Assembly (NCBI RefSeq): GCF_009735685.1
Contig: NZ_WHPN01000324.1
Span: forward strand, 35,484 to 74,531
Source: Streptomyces lycii
GTDB taxonomy: Bacteria > Actinomycetota > Actinomycetes > Streptomycetales > Streptomycetaceae
Direction: 5' to 3'
Length of the DNA stretch: 39,048 nt
A program made the position numbers and the translations under genes. Shown here one piece after another: positions 16,862-25,260 of the stretch. Below the pieces are notes generated by a model. It made no database searches. It saw nothing but the letters and a program-made list of their open reading frames with translations, and was not told where the DNA came from. The first letter of the stretch is position 1. Each line of letters starts with the position of its first letter.

Positions 16862-18580
16862 ATGGCCGGTCCAGGGCAGCTGTCCGGCGACGGCGAGCAC
16901 CGTCCGCTCGTCGGTCCGGAGCTCCTGGACGCCATGTTCTACGGCCTGGACGTCGGCGTGTACGTCGTCGGCCTGGACGGCCGGATCCGGGTGGTCAATC
17001 CGCGCGGCGCCGAGCTGATCAGGCGTGCCCCGGAGGACATCGTCGGCGCCGACGCGCACGATCTGCTGCACCGGGACTCGGACGGCGGCGTGGGCCCGCG
17101 GGAGGAGTGCCCGCTGCTCGGGGCGCTGGCCGACCGGCAGCCCACGCGGACGCAGGAGACCTGGTCGGAGCGGGGTGATGGCACGCTGATGCCGGTCGGC
17201 TGGCTCATGGCGCCCTACGAGGCGGCCGGTGAGTACGCCGGGGGCGTGGTGACCTTCTTCGACTTCAGCGGCCGGGAGGCGGACTCGCTGCGCCGCGAGG
17301 CCCACCTCGCGGCGCTGGAGAACCTCGCGGACCGGCTCTCCCTGGTCGCCGAGGTCACCACGGTCCTCACCTCGACCCTGGACGTGCAGGAGGCGCTGCG
17401 CCGGCTGAACCGGCTGGTGGCGCCGCGGCTGGCGGACTGGGCCGTGGTGGACCTGCTGGACGGCGAGGAGGTGCTGCGGGTCTCCGTGGTGCACCACGAG
17501 GGCGGCCGGCACGTCAGCAAGCCGGAGCTGGAGGGCCCGATCCCGCCGCTCTCCTGGGCGTCCCGCTCGCCGCTCCAGCGGGTGCTCCGCGGGGCGCCGG
17601 CCGCGCTGGTGGGGCCGGAGAACTACGCGGGACAGCCGGACTCCGCCATCCAGAAGGTCCAGCAGGACCTGTTCCGGGTCACCGGCATCCATTCCGCGAT
17701 CATGGCGCCGCTGCGGGCGTCGCACGGGGTGCTCGGCGCGCTGACGCTGGGCCGCGCCGACCAGCCGAACGCGTTCGGCCGCGACGAACTGGCCCTGGTC
17801 GACGACATCGCCCGGCGGGCGGGCCTGGCGGTGGACAACGCCCAGCTGTACGACCGCCAGCGGCGCGTGTCGGAGACGATGCAGCGCCATCTGCTCACCC
17901 CGCTCCCCCGGGTCGAGGGCCTGGAGATGGCGGCCCGCTACCAGCCGGCGCCGCTCGGCTCGCAGGTCGGCGGCGACTGGTACGACGCCTTCGTGCTGCC
18001 CGAGGAGGTGACGATGCTGGTGATCGGCGACGTGGTGGGCCACGACCTGGAGGCGGCGGCGCACATGTCGCAGGTGCGGAACATGCTGCGGGCCTTCGTC
18101 TGGGACCGCCGGGAGCCGCCCAGCGTGATCGTCGACCGGCTGGACGAGGCGCTGGTGCACATCAGCGACGCTCGGATGGCCAGCCTCATCCTGGGCCGTC
18201 TGGAGCCGCCCGACGCCGGCGAGGAGACGTGGCGCCTGCAATGGACGAACGCCGGGCATCCGCCGCTGCTCCTGCTCGGCGCCGACGGCTCGGCGGCCTT
18301 CCTCGAGGACGGCCAGGGCACCCTGCTGGGCACCGACATGGCCCCGCCCCGTTCCGACGTCCTGACGCCGCTGAGCCCGAGGACCACGATCATCGGCTAC
18401 ACCGACGGCCTGGTGGAATCCCCCGACGAGCCGCTGGACACCGGGCTGGAACGGCTGCGGCAGCACACGGAGGAGCTGGCGGGGCTGCCCCTGGGCGACT
18501 TCTGCGACCGGCTCATCGAGCGGGTCCGCCCGCCGGGCGCGGAGGACGACATCGCGCTGCTGGTCGTACAGGTCCCCTAG
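16862..18580 (+). CDS. PP2C-type (SpoIIE/RsbU) phosphatase with PAS and GAF sensor domains
   Basis: 572-residue signalling phosphatase. A PAS domain (about 20-140, LDAMFYGLDVGVYVVGLDGRI start) is followed by a GAF domain (about 150-330) and a SpoIIE/PP2C catalytic domain (about 350-572). Metal-binding aspartates are visible in VGGDWYDAF (D372), IGDVVGHD (D390), GYTDGLVE and EDDIALLV. Such proteins dephosphorylate anti-anti-sigma factors. Unlike many Streptomyces members it lacks a C-terminal HATPase anti-sigma kinase domain. I chose ATG at 16862 because GGAGGAG sits 8 nt upstream; ATG at 16802 (with AGGTGAAG) or GTG at 16793 would add 20-23 residues. It converges on pepN with a hairpin between them. 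Ligand and partner are unknown. Confidence 0.9.
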   Translation: MAGPGQLSGDGEHRPLVGPELLDAMFYGLDVGVYVVGLDGRIRVVNPRGAELIRRAPEDIVGADAHDLLHRDSDGGVGPREECPLLGALADRQPTRTQETWSERGDGTLMPVGWLMAPYEAAGEYAGGVVTFFDFSGREADSLRREAHLAALENLADRLSLVAEVTTVLTSTLDVQEALRRLNRLVAPRLADWAVVDLLDGEEVLRVSVVHHEGGRHVSKPELEGPIPPLSWASRSPLQRVLRGAPAALVGPENYAGQPDSAIQKVQQDLFRVTGIHSAIMAPLRASHGVLGALTLGRADQPNAFGRDELALVDDIARRAGLAVDNAQLYDRQRRVSETMQRHLLTPLPRVEGLEMAARYQPAPLGSQVGGDWYDAFVLPEEVTMLVIGDVVGHDLEAAAHMSQVRNMLRAFVWDRREPPSVIVDRLDEALVHISDARMASLILGRLEPPDAGEETWRLQWTNAGHPPLLLLGADGSAAFLEDGQGTLLGTDMAPPRSDVLTPLSPRTTIIGYTDGLVESPDEPLDTGLERLRQHTEELAGLPLGDFCDRLIERVRPPGAEDDIALLVVQVP

Positions 18581-18589
18581 CGTTCCCGT

Positions 18590-18633
18590 GCGCCCGGCAG
18601 CGCCCGCCGCGACCCACTGCGCCGGCCGGGCGC
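18590..18633. terminator. Bidirectional hairpin between phosphatase and pepN
   Basis: GCGCCCGGC (18590-18598) and GCCGGGCGC (18625-18633) form a 9-bp stem around a 26-nt GC-rich loop in the 71-bp gap between two convergent genes. It is a likely shared terminator, though the loop is long. Confidence 0.5.
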
Positions 18634-18651
18634 CCGCCCTACCCCGCTGTG

Positions 18652-21387
18652 TCAGCCGGCGGCGAGGGACTCCCGGACCCGCAGGGCGCGGGCCAGGTCG
18701 GCCAGCTGGTCGGCGAGCTTGCGGCGCAGCGCGGGGACGGGCCCGGCGTCGCGCAGGCACTCCTCGCCCCTCCGCAGCGTGTCCGGGGTGACCGCGTGGA
18801 AGGGGAAACCGGGACCGCCGAGGACGGCCGCGACGGCGGGGCCCCGGCGGGCCGCGGAGGCGACGGCGGCCGGGAAGTAGCGGTCGGTGTGGCGGGCGAG
18901 CAGTTCCTGTTGCTCCGGCTGCCAGAAGCCCTCGGCGGTGGCGGCGACGACCCGGGTCGACAGCTCGTCGGCGTCGAAGAGGTCCCGCCAGGCCGCCTCC
19001 TTGGCCGCCGGGTCCGGGAGGGCGGCACGGCAGCGGGCCGCGCCCTCCCGGCCGGTGGCGCTGGGGTCCCGCTCCAGTTCGGCGCCGACGGCGTCGGTGT
19101 CGGTGGCACCGAGGACGGCGAGGCGGTACAGGAGCCGCCAGCGCAGCTCGGGGTCCAGCCGGGGGCCCGCGGGGAAGGTTCCGTCGGCGAGCAGGGCGTG
19201 CAGCTCACCGGGGTCGGTCGCGGCGCCGAGGAAGGTGCGGGCGGCGCTGAGGCGCAGCCCGGCGCTGCTGTCGCCGGTCAGCCGGAGCAGGTCGCGGCAG
19301 ACGGTGGTGAGGGTGGCGAGGGCGACCGGGCGGGCGTCCGGCGGCAGATAGCGGTCGGCGACCTGGTGCCGGGCGAAGCCGAGGACGCCCTGGACGACGG
19401 CGTTGTCCCGCTCGTGCGGCAGATGGGCGCGGGCGGCGTCGAGGTAGGCGGCGGGCGGCAGGTCGCCGTCGCGCACCATGTCGCGGAGGGTGGTCCAGAC
19501 GGTGGCGCGGGCGAGCGGGCCGGGAAGGCCGGACAGGCCGGTCAGGGCGCTGTCGAGGGAGGCGGGGTCGAGGCGGACCTTGGCGTACGCGTCGTCGGTC
19601 GCGTTGAGGAGCACCAGGTCCGGGCGGGTGCCGGGAAGGGTCAGGGGGGTGCCGTCGCCGTCGGCGGGGACCTCCGCCGGGAAGCGGTCGCGGAGGACCG
19701 GACCGGCGGCGGGGTCGTCCGCCCGGTCGTAGGCGTGGACGGTGAGGCGGTGCGGCCGGGTGCCGGTGTGCCGGACCGTCAGCTGCCAGGTGGGTCCGGA
19801 GCCGGCGGCGGCGGACCCGGCGGCCGGTCCGGTGCCCGTACCGGAACGTGCGGCCGGTCCGGAGCCCGTGCCGGCGTCCGCGGCGGGGCCCGCCCCGGTG
19901 CCCGGGGCTTCCGCACCGGCGCCGGTGACGGTCGCGGTGAGGGTGTCGACGCCGGTCGTGCGCAGCCAGCGGTCGGCCCAGGCGTGCACGTCGCGGCCGG
20001 AGGCGCGGGCGAGGGAGTCGATGAAGTCGGCGAGTGTCGCGTTGCCGAAGCGGTGGCGGGCGAAGTGGTCGTTGATGCCCGCGAGGAAGTCCTTCTCGCC
20101 GAGCCAGGTGACGAGCTGGCGCAGCGCGGCGGCGCCCTTGGAGTAGGAGATGCCGTCGAAGTTGAGCAGCGCGGAGGCGGTGTCGGGCACGTCGCGCGGG
20201 CGGGGCGCGACGGGGTGGGTGCTGGGGCGCTGGTCCGCGTCGTATCCCCAGCACTTGCGGGCGACGGCGAAGTCGGTCCAGGCACCGGTGAAGTCCGTGG
20301 CCTCGACGACGGTCTGATAGCCCATGTACTCGGCGAAGGACTCGTTCAGCCAGATGTCGTCCCACCAGCGGAGGGTGACGAGGTCGCCGAACCACATGTG
20401 GGCCATCTCGTGGGCGATGGTCACGGCTCGGGTCTGCCGCTCGGTCTCGGTCACGGCGGAGCGCGGCACGAACTCGTCGCGGAAGGTGACGAGTCCGGGA
20501 TTCTCCATGGCCCCGGGGTTGAACTCGGGGACGAACGCCTGGTCGTAGGAGTCGAAGGGGTACGGCTCGTCGAAGATCTCGTGGTAGCGGTCGAAGCAGG
20601 CGCGGGTGATGCCGAGGAGTTCCGCGGCGTCCCGGTCGAGTTCGGCTCCCAGGGAACGGCGGATGTGCAGCCCGAACGGCAGCCCGGCGTGCTCGGTGGT
20701 CACCGAGTGCCAGCGGCCGGCGGCGAAGGCGACGAGATAGGGGCTGATCAGGGGCGTGGGGGCGATCCGCCAGCGCACCGGGTCCGCTCCGGTGCCGCCG
20801 GTGTCCGGCCCGGCACCGCTGTCCGGCCCGGCACCGCTGTCCCGCCCGGCACCGCTGTCCCGCCCGGTGGCCGGGAGTCGTTCGGTGGCCGGGAGGCGTT
20901 CGGCGATGCCGTTGCCGAGCACGGTCCAGCCCTCCGGCGCGAGCACCGAGCAGGCGAAGACGGACTTGAGGTCGGGCTGGTCGAAGGCGGCGAACACGCG
21001 CTGGACGTCGCTCAGGAAGCATTGGGAGTAGACGTACGTCTCGCCGTCGGCCGGGTCGGTGAAGCGGTGCATGCCCTCGCCGGTGCGGGAGTACCGCATG
21101 TCGGCCTCGACGCACAGCTCGTGGTCGCCCGCGGCGAGCCCGGTGAGCGGCAGCCGGTTGTCCTCCAGGGCTCCGGGGTCGAGCTCCCGGCCGTCGAGCA
21201 CGGCGCGGCGCAGCGTGGCGGGCCGGATCTCGGCGAAGGTGTCCCCGGCCGCGGCGGTGGAGAACTCGATCACCGCGCGGGAGCCGAAGAGATCCTCGCC
21301 CCGGGTGAGGTCGAGGTCCACGGTGTACCGGTGGACACGGAGCAGTCCGGCTCGGCTCTGCGCTTCGTCGCGCGTCAGTTCGGGCAT
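18652..21387 (-). CDS. pepN: Aminopeptidase N (M1 zinc metallopeptidase)
   Basis: 911-residue M1 family aminopeptidase that removes N-terminal residues from peptides in the cytoplasm. The exopeptidase motif GAMEN is at 292-296, the zinc site HEMAH at 326-330 with the third ligand E349 (WLNESFAEYMG), and the ERAP1-like C-terminal domain is complete. It is longer than the roughly 850-860 residues usual in Streptomyces (recollection) because of two low-complexity inserts: hexapeptide repeats ERLPAT/GRDSGA/GPDSGA at about 163-200, and a Gly/Ala/Thr/Pro insert at about 487-532. Both lie between conserved blocks, so the enzyme should still fold. ATG at 21387 gives the normal MPELTRDEAQ start; the ribosome-binding site is weak. 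Confidence 0.93.
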   Translation of the reverse strand: MPELTRDEAQSRAGLLRVHRYTVDLDLTRGEDLFGSRAVIEFSTAAAGDTFAEIRPATLRRAVLDGRELDPGALEDNRLPLTGLAAGDHELCVEADMRYSRTGEGMHRFTDPADGETYVYSQCFLSDVQRVFAAFDQPDLKSVFACSVLAPEGWTVLGNGIAERLPATERLPATGRDSGAGRDSGAGPDSGAGPDTGGTGADPVRWRIAPTPLISPYLVAFAAGRWHSVTTEHAGLPFGLHIRRSLGAELDRDAAELLGITRACFDRYHEIFDEPYPFDSYDQAFVPEFNPGAMENPGLVTFRDEFVPRSAVTETERQTRAVTIAHEMAHMWFGDLVTLRWWDDIWLNESFAEYMGYQTVVEATDFTGAWTDFAVARKCWGYDADQRPSTHPVAPRPRDVPDTASALLNFDGISYSKGAAALRQLVTWLGEKDFLAGINDHFARHRFGNATLADFIDSLARASGRDVHAWADRWLRTTGVDTLTATVTGAGAEAPGTGAGPAADAGTGSGPAARSGTGTGPAAGSAAAGSGPTWQLTVRHTGTRPHRLTVHAYDRADDPAAGPVLRDRFPAEVPADGDGTPLTLPGTRPDLVLLNATDDAYAKVRLDPASLDSALTGLSGLPGPLARATVWTTLRDMVRDGDLPPAAYLDAARAHLPHERDNAVVQGVLGFARHQVADRYLPPDARPVALATLTTVCRDLLRLTGDSSAGLRLSAARTFLGAATDPGELHALLADGTFPAGPRLDPELRWRLLYRLAVLGATDTDAVGAELERDPSATGREGAARCRAALPDPAAKEAAWRDLFDADELSTRVVAATAEGFWQPEQQELLARHTDRYFPAAVASAARRGPAVAAVLGGPGFPFHAVTPDTLRRGEECLRDAGPVPALRRKLADQLADLARALRVRESLAAG
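19790..19920. repeat. Low-complexity insert in pepN
   Basis: GC-rich quasi-repeats of ggtccggagcc / gtgcccgtacc type encode a Gly/Ala/Pro/Thr-rich linker in the product (about residues 487-532). It is absent from the M1 core and probably arose by slippage. Confidence 0.6.
20803..20900. repeat. 18-bp tandem repeat inside pepN
   Basis: Units gtccggcccggcaccgct at 20803-20820 and 20821-20838, then gtcccgcccggcaccgct at 20839-20856 and a diverging copy, followed by two further 18-bp units around gtcgttcggtggccggga. In protein they give hexapeptides GPDSGA/GRDSGA and ERLPAT. The period is a multiple of three, so copy-number change keeps the frame. Confidence 0.8.
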
Positions 21388-21648
21388 GATCCCATGCTGC
21401 CGTACGGCCTGCCGGACGCGCATGCCGGTTCCTTGCGCGCGCCCGGCGGGGCGTCCCGGGCGCGGCATCCCGGGCGCGGCATCCCAGCGGGACGACGCGG
21501 CTGCCCGGCCCGGGCGGTCGGCCCGGCGCGCTCCCGGCGGCGCGCTCCCGGCACTCCGCGCCGCGCTCCCCGGGTGCGCGGCGCGGACGCGCGTACGGCA
21601 AGGTGGTCGTCCGGAGCAGACCGCCGCGGGACCGACCGGGAGAGGGCG

Positions 21649-22908
21649 ATGAGCAGCGCACAGGAGAGCACCGGGCGGAACCCGGGGGCGGCAGGGCACC
21701 GCGCCGAGCCGGACACGGGCGCGGGCGCGGTGGCGGGCGCGGTGGCGCGGGCGCGCGCCGAGAGCCGTGTCGGTGAGTTCGCCGGGCGGCTGCTGGAGTT
21801 GAGCCGGTCGCTGCACGCCGACCCGGAGGTGTCGTTCGACGAGCACCGGGCGGCCGGGCGGCTGGCCGCGCTCATGGAGGGCGCGGGCTTCGATGTCACG
21901 CGCGGGGCGTACGGCCTGGAGACCGCGCTCAGCGCCTCGTACGGCAGCGGTGACCTCACCGTGGCCGTCTGCGCCGAGTACGACGCGCTCCCCGGCATCG
22001 GCCACGCGTGCGGGCACAACGTGATCTGCGCGGCGGGTGCCGGAGCCGCGATCGGCCTGGCGGCCGCCGCCGACGAGCTGGGTTTCAGGGTGCTGCTGCT
22101 GGGGACGCCGGCCGAGGAGGAGGGCGGCGGCAAGGTCCTGATGCTGGAGCGGGGCGCCTTCGACGACGTGACGGTGGCGATGATGGCGCACCCCGGCAAG
22201 CACGACGACACCGATCCGCGTTCCTCCACCACGGCCGTGTCCCGGTTCGAGGTGACCTTCACCGGCCGGGCCGCGCACGCCGGGCTCTCCCCGCATCTGG
22301 GCGTCAACGCGGCCGACGCGACGGTCGTCGCCCAGGTGGCGGTCGGCCAGCTCCGGCAGCAGATCCAGGACGGGCGGCGGGTCGCCGGCTTCGTCCGGCA
22401 CGGCGGCGAGCGCTCGAACATCGTCCCGGAGCGGGCGGTCCTGGAGTTCGAGGTGCGCACCCCGACCGGCGAGGAGCTGGCGGAGCTGAAGGAGCGGGTG
22501 CTGGACTGCTTCCGGGGCGCGGCGGTCGCGACGGGCTGTGAGGTGTCCTTCCGGCCGACCCAGCCGGACTATCTGGACCTGCGCAACGACGCGTGGCTGA
22601 TGGGGGCGTACGAGGACGGGCTGCGCGCCGTGGGGCGCGAGATCCCGGCGCGTCCTGCGGAGCCGCGCCGGCTGGGCGCCTCCACCGACATGGGCAACGT
22701 CACGCAGGCGCTGCCGGCGATCCACCCGGGCATCGGCATCCTCGGCGCGCAGGGCTCGCCGCACACCCGGGAGTTCGCGGACTGGACCGGGACGGCGGCG
22801 GCGGACGACGCGGTGCTGGCGGCGGCCCGGGCGATGGCCCACGCCGGTGTGGCGCTCGCCGCGGACCCGGAGCGCCGGGCGCACTACCGGGCGCTGCGCT
22901 CCGGCTGA
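21649..22908 (+). CDS. M20 family amidohydrolase / peptidase (AbgB-like)
   Basis: 419-residue M20 metallohydrolase of the amidohydrolase group (p-aminobenzoyl-glutamate hydrolase or M20D2-like), which cleaves amide bonds of N-acyl amino acids or small peptides. HACGHN at 119-124 holds a metal ligand, the catalytic glutamates are in PAEEEGGGK (156-158), and the dimerisation domain with GRAAHAGLSPHLGVNAADA follows. STDMGNVTQALPAIHP and SPHTREFAD contribute the last ligands. ATG at 21649 has GGGAGAGG about 4 nt upstream. The first 35 residues are a Gly/Ala/Arg-rich extension. It diverges from pepN. The real substrate is not predictable. Confidence 0.9.
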   Translation: MSSAQESTGRNPGAAGHRAEPDTGAGAVAGAVARARAESRVGEFAGRLLELSRSLHADPEVSFDEHRAAGRLAALMEGAGFDVTRGAYGLETALSASYGSGDLTVAVCAEYDALPGIGHACGHNVICAAGAGAAIGLAAAADELGFRVLLLGTPAEEEGGGKVLMLERGAFDDVTVAMMAHPGKHDDTDPRSSTTAVSRFEVTFTGRAAHAGLSPHLGVNAADATVVAQVAVGQLRQQIQDGRRVAGFVRHGGERSNIVPERAVLEFEVRTPTGEELAELKERVLDCFRGAAVATGCEVSFRPTQPDYLDLRNDAWLMGAYEDGLRAVGREIPARPAEPRRLGASTDMGNVTQALPAIHPGIGILGAQGSPHTREFADWTGTAAADDAVLAAARAMAHAGVALAADPERRAHYRALRSG

Positions 22909-23408
22909 CCCGCCCCGGGGCCCGGGCGGCCGGGAGCCCGCGGTCCGGCAGACCCGTGATGCGGGACCCGGGGGAGGCGGGGATCCGGGGATTCAGGAAC
23001 TCGGGGGTTCAGGCAACTCGGGGGCTCAGGGGCCCCGGGGTTCAGGGACTCGGAGGTGCACGCACCCCCGAAGGTGCACGCACCCCCGGAGGTTCAAGCA
23101 CCCCCGGAGGCTCAAGCACCCCCGGAGGTTCAAGCACCCCCGGAGGCTCAGGGACCCCCGGAGGCTCAGGGACCCCCGGAGGCTCAGGGACCCGGTCAGG
23201 ACCTCGGGACCCAAGGGGCCGGGCCCCGGAACAGCCCCGAGCGGGCCCCGCGTGCGCCGGGCGGCCCCGCCCCGCTCCGGGACCCTGGCCCCGCCCCGCT
23301 CCGGCACCGTGGCCCCCCGCCGCTCAGGCACCCTGGCCCCGCGCCCCCGTGACCCCCGCGCCCCCCGTGCCCCCGTGCACCGCGGACGCCGCCGAGCGCC
23401 CGGAGCCG
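22909..23408. other. Repeat-rich intergenic region between M20 gene and chorismate mutase
   Basis: About 500 bp between convergent genes. It starts with a small hairpin (ccgccc 22910-22915 with gggcgg 22924-22929), then degenerate 'gggggttcagg' motifs, then an ordered 18-bp array (23052-23195), then GC-rich quasi-repeats built on ccccgctccgg / caccctggcc (about 23266-23345). Several frames are open through it only because the repeat period is a multiple of three; I see no credible gene. Confidence 0.7.
23052..23195. repeat. Eight-unit 18-bp tandem repeat
   Basis: Units start at 23052, 23070, 23088, 23106, 23124, 23142, 23160 and 23178, with no spacers. Typical unit: GGAGGTTCAAGCACCCCC. Variation is orderly: units 1-2 carry GTGCACGC, units 3-5 alternate TTCAAGC and CTCAAGC, units 6-8 carry CTCAGGGA. 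This graded pattern is the usual mark of slippage or unequal exchange. Confidence 0.9.
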
Positions 23409-23729
23409 TCAGGCGCGGGCCATCGTCTCGTGGTGCCGGATGACCTCGGCGATGATGAAGTTGAGCAGCTTCTCGGCGAACGCCGGGTCGAGCTTCGCGC
23501 TCTCCGCGAGCTGCCGCAGCCGGGCGATCTGCCGGGCCTCGCGCTCGGGGTCGGCGGGCGGCAGCCGGTGCTCGGCCTTGAGCCGGCCGACCTGCTGGGT
23601 GCACTTGAAGCGCTCGGCGAGCATGTGGACCACGGCGGCGTCGATGTTGTCGATGCTGTCGCGAAGCCGCTCGAGTTCCTCGCGCACGGCCCCGTCGATG
23701 GCGGCGTGCTCCGGGTTCTGGTCGGTCAT
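23409..23729 (-). CDS. Chorismate mutase (AroQ class)
   Basis: 106-residue all-helical AroQ chorismate mutase, which rearranges chorismate to prephenate for phenylalanine and tyrosine. Visible features: the first helix EELERLRDSIDNIDAAVVHMLAERF, then QVGRLKAEHRLPPADPEREARQIARL, and ELLNFIIAEVIRHHE-like C-terminal helix (LLNFIIAEVIRHHETMARA). The conserved R, K and DPERE residues of the AroQ active site are present. There is no signal peptide, so it acts in the cytoplasm. ATG at 23729 follows a purine-rich GGAGCC-like site. It is flanked on both sides by tandem repeats and is probably monocistronic. Confidence 0.93.
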   Translation of the reverse strand: MTDQNPEHAAIDGAVREELERLRDSIDNIDAAVVHMLAERFKCTQQVGRLKAEHRLPPADPEREARQIARLRQLAESAKLDPAFAEKLLNFIIAEVIRHHETMARA

Positions 23730-23784
23730 CGGGGGCTCCGTAGCTGGTCACGGACGGGCACAGGGCGTCACCGTAACAGGCTGT

Positions 23785-23996
23785 GGGCCGCCGCCGCCCG
23801 CCCCGTCCACGCCGCGGACCCGGCCGCCGCCGCCCGCCCTCGCACGCCCCGGACCGGAGCGCCACCGCCCGCCCTTCAACACCCCGGACCCGGCCGCCGC
23901 CGCCCGCCCTCGCACGCCCCCGACGGGGAGGCCGCCGCCCACCCCTCAACACCCGGGACCCGGGCGCCGCCGCCCGCCCCGCAACGCCGTGGAACG
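23785..23996. repeat. Imperfect tandem repeat of about 33-37 bp upstream of the chorismate mutase and zinc-protein genes
   Basis: The core gccgccgcccgccc recurs near 23788, 23824, 23861 (with one change), 23893, 23931 (degenerate) and 23965, each followed by an 'acgccccggacc' or 'aacacccgggacc' segment. The six units fill most of the 299-bp space between divergent promoters. It is non-coding on inspection. Confidence 0.7.
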
Positions 23997-24028
23997 GGGC
24001 GCGCGGCCGGGCCCGTACAGTGGTCCGG

Positions 24029-24937
24029 GTGACGCCGCCGAGCCACGAGACCGCACAGGCCTTTCCGCATCTGGACACGGTGCGGTCCGCCATCACGGCG
24101 CTCTACCGCCATCTGTCCCACGACACCGTCCGCTCCTTCGCCGCCAGCGTGGTCCCCGCCGACGTGGCCTTCGCGGACCACGACGACCTGCAGCTGGGCG
24201 TGCAGCGCGTCGCGCACACCATGGTGTCGCACCTGGGACTGCCCGACGCCCGCGTGATCGTCGCCTTCCGGGACATGGCCCACGCGGCCAACGTCGAACT
24301 CACGGCCGGGCCGGAGTATTCCGTCGAGCTCAACTCCCGCTTCCGCGAGCACCGCCGCGACATCGGTGCCGCGCTGGCGCACGAGGTCATGCACGTCTAT
24401 CTGCACCGCGCCGGGCTGTCCTTCCCCGGCACCCGGGACAACGAGATCCTCACCGACACCGCCACCGCCTATCTGGGCGCCGGCTGGCTGCTCCTGGACG
24501 CCTTCCGGGAGGACGCGCTGACCTCGCAGCGGCTGGGCTATCTCACCCCGGAGGAGTTCGGGTACGTGCTCGCCAAGCGGGCGCTGGCCTTCGGCGAGGA
24601 TCCGTCGCCGTGGTTCACCAGCCCGCAGGCCTACACCGCGTACACCGCGGGCATGGCGCTGGCCCGGCGGGACGGGGAGCAGCCGCCGCTCACCGCCGCG
24701 GGCCGGTTCGGCCGGCACCGTTACGCCCGGGCCCGGCGCACCGCCTCCGCCGCCCCGGTCCCGGGAGCCCCGCCGCCCGTCGTCCTCCCCGGCACGCCGT
24801 ACAGCTTCGAGTACGGGTCGCCGCTGCGCGTGTCGTTCCCCTGCCCCACCTGCCACCAGCGGATCCGTGTGCCGGTGCGCGGACGGGTACGGGCCCGCTG
24901 CACGCTGTGCCGCACGATCCTGGAGTGCGACACCTGA
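24029..24937 (+). CDS. HEXXH metalloprotease-like protein with C-terminal zinc ribbon, unknown function
   Basis: 302-residue protein I do not recognise by name. HEVMH at 118-122, in ALAHEVMHVYLHRAG, is a zincin motif. It is followed 17 residues later by NEILTDTATAYLGAGWLLL (139-157), whose acidic residues could give the third metal ligand, as in gluzincins. The C-terminus has CPTC (272-275) and CTLC (291-294), a probable zinc ribbon. There is no signal peptide or membrane segment, so it should be cytoplasmic. GTG at 24029 is the chosen start; TACAGT lies at 24016-24021, seven nucleotides before it, compatible with a leaderless transcript. The frame is open further upstream but runs into the tandem repeat. 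It may be a regulated peptidase with the ribbon as substrate or DNA contact; this is inference. Confidence 0.75.
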   Translation: MTPPSHETAQAFPHLDTVRSAITALYRHLSHDTVRSFAASVVPADVAFADHDDLQLGVQRVAHTMVSHLGLPDARVIVAFRDMAHAANVELTAGPEYSVELNSRFREHRRDIGAALAHEVMHVYLHRAGLSFPGTRDNEILTDTATAYLGAGWLLLDAFREDALTSQRLGYLTPEEFGYVLAKRALAFGEDPSPWFTSPQAYTAYTAGMALARRDGEQPPLTAAGRFGRHRYARARRTASAAPVPGAPPPVVLPGTPYSFEYGSPLRVSFPCPTCHQRIRVPVRGRVRARCTLCRTILECDT

Positions 24938-25260
24938 CCGGCCGGGCCCCCGCCCGGAAGCGGGCAGCCCGCCGGGCCCCGTGACCGCGGCGGGCGCGGT
25001 CCGGCCCGGAAGCGGAACCGGGGCCCGACCGGCGCGTACCCGATTTCGGCCGGCCGGGCCCGGCCGCCCCCGAACCCGCCCGTACCCGCCCGTACCCGGA
25101 CCCGCCCGTACTCGCCCGCACCCGGACCCGCCCGCACCCGGACCCGCCCGTACTCGCCCGCACCCGCCCGGACCGGGCCGGCGGAAATCGGATTACGCTC
25201 CTCCGTTCGTGGCACCCGGACGGAGCAAGACGTCTTCGTACGCCGGAAGGAAGTGCCGAC
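24938..25260. other. Intergenic region with GC-rich repeats upstream of CBS gene
   Basis: 323 bp without a gene. It begins with GC-rich filler, contains the acccg-based repeat array (about 25076-25175), and ends with the promoter side of the CBS gene: an inverted repeat ctccgt (25201-25206) / acggag (25220-25225) and then the ribosome-binding site. Confidence 0.6.
25076..25175. repeat. Short-period repeat array (cccgcccgtacccgga type)
   Basis: Alternating 9- to 15-bp blocks: acccgcccgt, acccggacccgcccgt and actcgcccgc recur at least seven times in 100 bp, with the 27-bp order 'cccgtactcgcccgcacccgg' appearing twice. One strand is almost all pyrimidine plus G in phase. It looks like slippage-derived DNA. 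Confidence 0.75.

Noticed and set aside
13945..16935. 996-codon minus-strand frame opposite the nucleotidase gene
   Set aside because: Shadow of the nucleotidase gene; it shows none of the family motifs and contradicts the Tat signal on the plus strand.
23052..23195. CRISPR array
   Set aside because: Units are directly adjacent with no unique spacers, and no cas genes are nearby.
23056..23352. 98-codon plus-strand frame giving PPEVQA/PPEAQG repeats
   Set aside because: Produced by the 18-bp tandem repeat; other frames are equally open, no start signal, and there is no non-repeat domain.
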